From CAVRAW01 sp963716135 (lineage in GTDB: Bacteria; Planctomycetota; Planctomycetia; Pirellulales; JADZDJ01), in assembly GCA_963716135.1 (NCBI GenBank), contig OY970289.1:868001-932000 (forward strand): DNA of 64,000 bases, in the 5' to 3' direction. Positions within the stretch are counted from its first letter, which is position 1. Each line of letters opens with the position of its first letter. A model generated the notes under the pieces. The model was given only the letters and a program-made list of their open reading frames with translations. It was not told the DNA's origin and made no database searches. A program made the translations under genes and the position numbers. Shown in pieces: positions 59,595-64,000 of the stretch.

Positions 59595-59900
59595 TTGAAC
59601 CGTGAAAAACTGGCACGCCCACTTTCGGGCTCATGTCGTCGCCGTACCTTAGCGACCTGGCCTAAGATCCACGGTGCCTCTAGTTGTTCGCTGAAACTGT
59701 TCTTGGCCCCGGCGCTTGTACGGGCAAGCCCCGGGACCAACTGGGTCGAACGAAGGCGAACCGCTGTATTGCACAGCCCGTGCCACAACTGTCGTGCGCT
59801 GCGCAGAAAATCAGAAAACGTCGATTCCCGGCAAAGAACTCGATCTTTCGCGGCAACGATTCCGCTCCCGATTGCCGCAATGTCCACAAACCGCTTGAAA
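59553..59900 (-). ncRNA. Candidate structured non-coding RNA, unassigned
   Basis: The minus strand has no convincing protein, yet ends in a strong terminator. Upstream of it are pairable segments. One is a long hairpin formed by TTGGTCCCGGGGCTTG and CAAGCGCCGGGGCCAA (about 59700-59742). Another is CCGT..CTTAG with CTAAG..ACGG (about 59641-59673). Flanking GGTTCGC/GCGAAC complementarity is also present. I checked for RNase P, tmRNA, SRP and 6S landmarks by eye and did not find them. The 5' end is unknown; 59900 is a guess. Confidence 0.35.
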
Positions 59901-60199
59901 CTTTTACAAAACTGCTATCAAGGAAACCCCAAATTTCCACTGCTTCGTAAAATTTGCGATCGCCGTATATTAGCGCGCTGCATCCTACCCTTGAGAGACT
60001 CCCTGCAAGGCGTATAATCGGCCATAGTTATTCCGGTTACGTCGATTGTGTCGCCAGTTTCTCGCTGCCCGCCGATTCCCTGCGGGCTAGAAATACATAT
60101 CCACCGCCTGAGTGGTCCCGGCAGATGGCCGAATCACCGGTTTGGTTTGGGCCTCGGGGGCACGATGGCGTGATTTTAAGAGGAGTGAGAGGTTCCTTT

Positions 60200-60420
60200 A
60201 TGGCCACAATGACAAGAGAATCGTGTGTCGCAGAAATCGGCCAGACCGCCGGCGCGGTGTGGCAAGTTTTGTCGCAGAGAGGGCCCCAAACCCTCGCCAA
60301 GCTCGTCAAGGAAGTCGACGCTCCGCGCGATACCGTCATGCAAGCCCTCGGCTGGCTGGCGCCGAAGATAAAATCGACATCGAAGAAGACAGCCGCACGC
60401 GCACCGTCGCCCTCCGCTAA
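60200..60420 (+). CDS. Winged helix-turn-helix domain protein (DUF2582), frameshifted as sequenced
   Basis: From ATG 60200: MATMTRESCVAEIGQTAGAV, WQVLSQRGPQTLAKLVKEVD and APRDTVMQALGWLA. Near 60360 one base appears missing; the next frame gives EDKIDIEEDSRTRTVALR with a stop at 60418-60420. This matches the short DUF2582 winged helix (GxxAGxVWxxLxxxGP.T...L....V..ALGWLAREGK). It is about 73 residues. Probably a small DNA- or protein-binding adaptor. AGGAG lies 15 bases before the ATG. Confidence 0.75.
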
Positions 60421-60430
60421 TCTGGTTCCA

Positions 60431-60519
60431 GTTTCGGGTGCCGAGTTTCGGGTCTCGCGTGAGCGCGGCGTCCGCGTCGGCCTTCTCGAACACTCGAAAC
60501 TAGAAACCCGAAACACGAA
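60431..60519. repeat. Inverted pair of heptamer tracts
   Basis: GTTTCGG, GTGCCGA, GTTTCGG, GTCTCGC at 60431-60458 and ACTCGAA, ACTAGAA, ACCCGAA, ACACGAA at 60492-60519, both period 7 and complementary to each other. They lie between the wHTH gene stop and the TerC start. Confidence 0.85.
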
Positions 60520-60554
60520 TCTGCTCTGCCGGCCTCGTCTGCGAGAACCATCCA

Positions 60555-61501
60555 TTGCCCTTGGCTGCCATTCAACCTGCGTGGTGGCACTGGATTGTGT
60601 TCGGCGTCGTCGTGGCGCTCATGCTCGTGCTCGATCTGGTGGTCTTCCACCGCCGCCCGCGCGAGCCCAGTCTGCGCCAAAGCGCGTTTTGGACCCTTTT
60701 CTGGGTCCTCGTGGCGCTGGCCTTCAACGCCCTCATCTGGTGGTGGGGCGGTTCCGAAAGCGCCATCTATTTCCTCACCGGCTACCTGGTCGAATGGTCG
60801 TTGTCGATGGACAACGTCTTCGTCTTCGCCGTCATCTTCGGCTATTTCCATGTGCCGCTGAAGCACCAATATCGAGTCCTGTTCTGGGGCATCTGGGCGC
60901 GATCGTCCTGCGATTGGCTTTCGTGTTGGCCGGCGCAGCGCTCATTCGCCGCTTCGAGTGGATTCTGGTTGTGTTCGGCGCACTGCTGATTGTCACAGGC
61001 ATCAAATTGGCCCTGCAGCAGGAGCACGTTCATCCGGAGAAGAACATTCTCATGCGCTTCAGCCGCCGAATCTTCCGCATCTCTCGCGAATCCCACGACG
61101 AAAAATTCTTCGTCCGCGAGCAAGGGCGCTTCTGCATCACGCCGCTGTTCCTGGTCCTCTTGGTGATCGAAAGTACCGACGTCATTTTCGCCGTCGACAG
61201 CGTTCCGGCCATCTTCGGCATCACCCGCGATCCCTTCATCGTCTTCACGTCGAATATTTTCGCCATCCTCGGCCTGCGCGCACTGTATTTTCTTTTGGCC
61301 GGCATGGTGCACATGTTCCGATACCTCCATTACGGCCTGGCCGCGGTCCTCGTTTTCGTGGGCCTGAAGATGATCGCCGAATACTGGATCGACCTACACT
61401 TCTTTACGGACTACCCCTGGGCCTCGCTGGTCGTGATCGTCACACTGCTGGGCGTTTCCATCATCGCCTCGCTTTTGGCCCGCGAGGCAGATGCTGCATA
61501 A
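60555..61501 (+). CDS. TerC/Alx family membrane protein, frameshifted as sequenced
   Basis: Two frames form about 316 residues. The first has WWHWIVFGVVVALMLVLDLV, FWVLVALAFNALIWWW and GYLVEWSLSMDNVFVFAVIF, with the TerC signature SMDNVFV. Near 60892 a C seems missing (GGCATCTGGGCG for GGCATCCTGGGCG). The second frame continues AIVLRLAFVLAGAALIRRFE, LFLVLLVIESTDVIFAVDSV, PAIFGITRDPFIVFTSNIFA and AEYWIDLHFF. Nine or so membrane helices. TerC proteins are linked to manganese export or tellurite resistance. The start (TTG 60555) is uncertain and lacks a ribosome-binding site. Confidence 0.85.
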
Positions 61502-61513
61502 TCTCGAAATTCG

Positions 61514-61556
61514 TATTTCCCACTTCCTACATCCTAAATCCGACTTCCTACTTTCC
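61514..61556. repeat. Heptamer tract
   Basis: Units TATTTCC, CACTTCC, TACATCC, TAAATCC, GACTTCC and a last one of eight bases, TACTTTCC. It abuts the ATG at 61557 with no room for a standard ribosome-binding site. Confidence 0.9.
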
Positions 61557-61697
61557 ATGAATCACTTCCTCCACAAACACCGCTACTGGTTCCTGGCGCT
61601 GATTTTGATTTCTGTCGTCGCACTCGTGTATTTCCAAATGCGCGACGACGGCGGCACCGTCCCCAACCCTCCCGTGCCAGTCGGTGCAAATCCGTAA
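61557..61697 (+). CDS. Small single-pass membrane protein
   Basis: A protein of 46 residues: MNHFLHKHRYWFLALILISV, VALVYFQMRDDGGTVP and a Pro-rich end. Basic residues precede one hydrophobic helix, so the N-terminus is probably inside. It lies 55 bp after the TerC gene and could belong to its transcript. No family is recognised. Confidence 0.6.
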   Translation: MNHFLHKHRYWFLALILISVVALVYFQMRDDGGTVPNPPVPVGANP

Positions 61698-61720
61698 TTT
61701 CCGCGGTACATTGAATCCGC

Positions 61721-62107
61721 ATGATTCCGCATCCAATACGTCTGCGACATCCGTGGGCATCAGAACCGCAGCCCGACGGCCGAGTTATCTTTCGGAGGAA
61801 TTTCAATCGCCCCAGCGGCTTGGACCCCTGGGAGCGCGTCTCGCTGGAAGTCGATCGTGCAATCGTTGCCGGCCAAATGTCGCTTAACGGCACGTTGCTC
61901 GGTGAGCTAAAGCCCGGCGAATTCTTCACCACGGATATCACCTCGCTAATAGCAGACGCCAACGAAGTGTGTCTCCTCGCTGATCCACGCACCGCGCGAA
62001 CCTCGCCGCCCCCTTCTTCGTCGATCTACATCAGTGATGCCAACGAACCGCCCGGAAGCCCCGCCGGCGATGTGCGCCTGGTAATCCGCGCTGCGCCGAC
62101 ATCGTGA
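61721..62107 (+). CDS. Galactose-binding-like (beta-sandwich) domain protein
   Basis: A protein of 128 residues: MIPHPIRLRHPWASEPQPDG, RRNFNRPSGLDPWERVSLEV, SLNGTLLGELKPGEFFTTDI and TSLIADANEVCLLADP. The order W..., F.RP.GLD....V.L, LNG..LG....FF..DIT and ..N.V.L matches the sugar-binding jelly-roll domain of glycoside hydrolases, here as a stand-alone planctomycete protein. No signal peptide, so cytoplasmic. The ligand is unknown. Its stop codon overlaps the first CRP-like site. Confidence 0.6.
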   Translation: MIPHPIRLRHPWASEPQPDGRVIFRRNFNRPSGLDPWERVSLEVDRAIVAGQMSLNGTLLGELKPGEFFTTDITSLIADANEVCLLADPRTARTSPPPSSSIYISDANEPPGSPAGDVRLVIRAAPTS

Positions 62108-62118
62108 TTAATTTCACA
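62103..62118. promoter_or_regulatory. CRP-like operator, site 1
   Basis: CGTGATTAATTTCACA, one base from TGTGA-N6-TCACA, identical over 15 bases to site 2 and 27 bp upstream of it. It overlaps the preceding gene's stop codon. Confidence 0.55.
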
Positions 62119-62129
62119 CGCGCCGACCT

Positions 62130-62145
62130 TGTGATTAATTTCACA
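62130..62145. promoter_or_regulatory. CRP-like operator, site 2
   Basis: TGTGATTAATTTCACA, an exact match to the CRP consensus half-sites TGTGA and TCACA with a 6-base spacer. The centre lies about 80 bases upstream of the predicted transcription start, a spacing at which CRP can activate. Confidence 0.6.
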
Positions 62146-62181
62146 GGCCAGCGGTTCTAAAAGCAAAACAGCGATTTTTCT

Positions 62182-62211
62182 TTGACAATTTCCAACCCTT
62201 GTGGCTATGCT
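62182..62211 (+). promoter_or_regulatory. Sigma-70-like promoter of the CBS-domain gene
   Basis: TTGACA (62182-62187), 18-base spacer, TATGCT (62206-62211). A start near 62218 leaves a 62-base leader before the ATG at 62280. Confidence 0.65.
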
Positions 62212-62279
62212 TCCTAAGGGGCTTGCCGCACCGGGTCGGCAGCGTCAGAATTGCGTCTTTAGCGTTTCAGGAGTTTGTC

Positions 62280-62720
62280 ATGTTGCTGCGCGAAATCCTT
62301 CAAATCAAAGGTTCCAAGGTCCTCACCATCGCCGTGCAGGCCACGCTGGCTGAGGTCGTCGACAAGTTGGTGAAAAACAACTGCGGCTCGTTGATCGTCT
62401 GCGAGTCCGACGGCGAACCTTTCAACATGGTCGGCATTATCACCGAGCGCGATATTCTCCGCGCCTCCGCCGATCGCAGCGCATCGCTGGAGCAGATGAA
62501 GGTCCACGACCGCATGTCGAAAAACCCCGTCACCTGCCAACCCGACGACAGCATCCAAGACGCCATGGGCGTGATGACCGAACGACGCATCCGACACTTG
62601 CCCATCGTCAACGAACAAGGCAAGCTCGTCGGCATGGTCTCGATCGGCGACCTGGTCAAACACCAGCACGATCAACTGACCATGGAAAACCACTACCTGA
62701 AGACCTACATCCAGAGCTAG
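62280..62720 (+). CDS. CBS-domain pair protein
   Basis: A protein of 146 residues from ATG 62280 with AGGAG upstream. CBS 1 is at about 8-62 (VLTIAVQATLAEVVDKLVKN, then VGIITERDILRA) and CBS 2 at about 75-132 (MSKNPVTCQPDDSIQDAMGV, MTERRIRHLPIVNEQGKLVG and MVSIGDLVK). Paired CBS domains bind adenine nucleotides such as AMP, ATP or SAM and sense energy state. It is a stand-alone regulator here. The promoter and two CRP-like sites upstream suggest nutrient-linked control. Confidence 0.9.
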   Translation: MLLREILQIKGSKVLTIAVQATLAEVVDKLVKNNCGSLIVCESDGEPFNMVGIITERDILRASADRSASLEQMKVHDRMSKNPVTCQPDDSIQDAMGVMTERRIRHLPIVNEQGKLVGMVSIGDLVKHQHDQLTMENHYLKTYIQS

Positions 62721-62856
62721 TGGCCCGCGCAACTCCTCTCCCTTAAAGGGAGAGGCCGGGAGAGGGTGAATCGCAGCCAGCCGCGTCGCTTGCGACGCGC
62801 TTCGTGGGTGGCCGGGGTCGAGGCCGCCGAGCCCCCGGAATTGAATCGTGGGCGCC

Positions 62857-63789
62857 TTACACCGTCAGCACGCGCAGCTCGCGCGGCAACGGAAAATAAA
62901 CCTCTTCCTCACGAATGTGCCGCTGCTCCACCGCTGCGCTAAACCGCTGCTGCAAATACTCCACGCACTGCTGCACCACCGATTCCGGCGCACTGGCCCC
63001 CGCGGTAATCAGCACCGTTTCATCGCCGCCAAACCAGGCTGGATCGATGTCCGCCGCCCCGTCGATCAGAAACGCTCGCACGCCCGTCTCCCGCGCCAAC
63101 TCCGCCAGCCGCTGACTGTTGGAGCTATTCTTGCTCCCCAGCACCAGCACAATGTCCGCCTCCGGCGCAATCATCCGCACCGCCTCCTGTCGATTCTGCG
63201 TCGCGTAGCAAATGTCTTCCTTCGGCGGGCCCACGATCTCCGGAAACCGCTCTTTCAATCGCTTGATAATCCGATTCGCATCGTCCACCGATAGCGTCGT
63301 CTGCGTGAGATAAGCCAGCTTCGTGCCCGGCGGAATTTCCAATTGATCGACCTCGTCCGTGGAATCCACGAGCACGAATGCCTCCGGCGCCTCCCCCATC
63401 GTGCCGATCACCTCGTCGTGCCCCGCGTGCCCGATCAGAACGATCTTGTACCCCTGCTTCGCAAACCGCACCGCTTCCAAATGCACCTTGGTCACCAGCG
63501 GGCAGGTCGCGTCGATCGTCTTCAGCCGCCGATCGCGGGCAACCTGCCGCACCTCTGGGGAAACCCCGTGAGCAGAAAACAGCAGCCGCCCATCCTCAGG
63601 CACATCGTGCAAATCATCCACGAACACCGCCCCCTGCCCTTGAAACCGCTGAACTACGTGCTTGTTGTGCACGATCTCGTGGTACACGTACACCGGCGCG
63701 CCGAACAGCTTCAGCACCTGCTCCAGCGTCTCGATCGCCATGTTCACGCCCGCGCAAAACCCGCGCGGGCTGGCCAAGATGATTTTCAT
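62857..63789 (-). CDS. ispH: 4-hydroxy-3-methylbut-2-enyl diphosphate reductase
   Basis: A protein of 310 residues from ATG 63789; an upstream in-frame start adds non-family residues. Iron-sulfur ligands are in PRGFCAGVNMAIE, DATCPLVTKVH and near the end in QNRQEAV/GSKNSSNSQRL. Conserved YHEIVHNKHVV, FSAHGVSPEV, GHAGHDEVIGTMGE and TQTTLSVDDA are present. It makes IPP and DMAPP, the last step of the MEP pathway. It is divergent from a squalene-synthase-type gene, which uses its products. Confidence 0.95.
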   Translation of the reverse strand: MKIILASPRGFCAGVNMAIETLEQVLKLFGAPVYVYHEIVHNKHVVQRFQGQGAVFVDDLHDVPEDGRLLFSAHGVSPEVRQVARDRRLKTIDATCPLVTKVHLEAVRFAKQGYKIVLIGHAGHDEVIGTMGEAPEAFVLVDSTDEVDQLEIPPGTKLAYLTQTTLSVDDANRIIKRLKERFPEIVGPPKEDICYATQNRQEAVRMIAPEADIVLVLGSKNSSNSQRLAELARETGVRAFLIDGAADIDPAWFGGDETVLITAGASAPESVVQQCVEYLQQRFSAAVEQRHIREEEVYFPLPRELRVLTV

Positions 63790-63893
63790 AGAGTTCTGGC
63801 GTTTTTCAGATGTTGCTGGCTCCAATGACTCCATTGTCGCTATCAGATATGATAATGCTCAACACCGCATAGCGGTAGGCGATCCATCGTTTC

Positions 63894-64000
63894 ATGACAC
63901 CTGTTTTCAGCGACGAATTGGCGATTTACGGCCCCGCTGGCGCACGCGCGCAGCGGCCGACGCTCGCCCAAGCGCAAGCCTATTGCCGCCGCCTCGCACG
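63894..64000 (+). CDS. hpnC: Squalene synthase HpnC-like protein, partial
   Basis: Only the first 35 codons are in the window: MTPVFSDELAIYGPAGARAQ, then RPTLAQAQAYCRRLA. The YGP... followed by L..A.AYCRRLA matches the N-terminus of HpnC-type squalene/phytoene synthases of the hopanoid pathway. The divergent ispH neighbour fits an isoprenoid context. The catalytic DxxED motifs lie beyond the window, so this remains provisional. Confidence 0.6.
   Translation, partial: MTPVFSDELAIYGPAGARAQRPTLAQAQAYCRRLA

Larger units (their letters stand above)
59545..60199. other. No protein gene; candidate structured RNA on the minus strand
   Basis: The left part carries a strong minus-strand terminator and the candidate RNA described separately. 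From about 59960 to 60199 I see nothing definite except the ribosome-binding region of the gene at 60200. Confidence 0.5.

Noticed and set aside
1..64000. CRISPR arrays and insertion sequences
   Set aside because: I looked for regularly spaced repeats of 25-40 bp and for transposase motifs with terminal inverted repeats and found none; the repeats present are heptamer tracts, att sites and two small dispersed families.

Overview
The window reads as a piece of a planctomycete chromosome (Pirellulales-like is my best guess). That rests on recognised families, not on a database search: planctomycete-type small conserved proteins, an ECF sigma factor, a 7Fe ferredoxin, a core HNH protein, AceK, LeuA, IspH and the start of a HpnC-type squalene synthase. 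GC content looks moderate to high outside the island and visibly lower in much of it.

Left edge (1-1235): a partial Rossmann-fold oxidoreductase, a divergent DUF1990 gene, and tRNA-Leu(UAA) on the minus strand.

Integrative element (about 1198-36848, 35.6 kb): a perfect 40-bp direct repeat of the 5' half of tRNA-Leu(UAA) marks both ends. At the right end lie a primase/SF3 helicase, an excisionase-like HTH protein and a tyrosine integrase. The cargo is rich in nucleases and defence genes. It includes a membrane-anchored Mrr-like nuclease; a four-gene set of DNA methyltransferase, DUF4258/BrnT-like protein, DEAD/DEAH helicase and GIY-YIG nuclease; a RecB-like nuclease fused to an SF1 helicase; a PD-(D/E)XK nuclease and two HNH nucleases; a three-Cys-motif/TcmP pair; and, next to attR, a Thoeris-like pair (TM-macro ThsA plus TIR ThsB). 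Small unknown proteins, hairpin-bearing dispersed repeats and gene fragments (a glnS C-terminus, two opposed halves of a small gene family) fill the rest. Integration replaced the 5' half of the tRNA and its promoter. The old tRNA promoter now points into the element, towards the Thoeris operon.

Host region (36849-64000): a membrane protein, HdeD-like protein, AceK, DUF420 protein, LeuA with a textbook leucine attenuator, planctomycete hypotheticals, MarR and ECF regulators, ferredoxin, a LeuB/Icd-type dehydrogenase, a SYLF-domain protein, two ABC-2 transporter units, a TPR lipoprotein, a candidate structured RNA, a wHTH protein, TerC, a CBS-domain protein with CRP-like sites upstream, IspH and HpnC. 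Degenerate 7-bp repeat tracts sit against start or stop codons at ten places here; I saw none inside the element.

At least a dozen genes, including core ones, carry single-base frameshifts. Residual assembly or sequencing error is the simplest explanation, so frameshift calls should be read as provisional.
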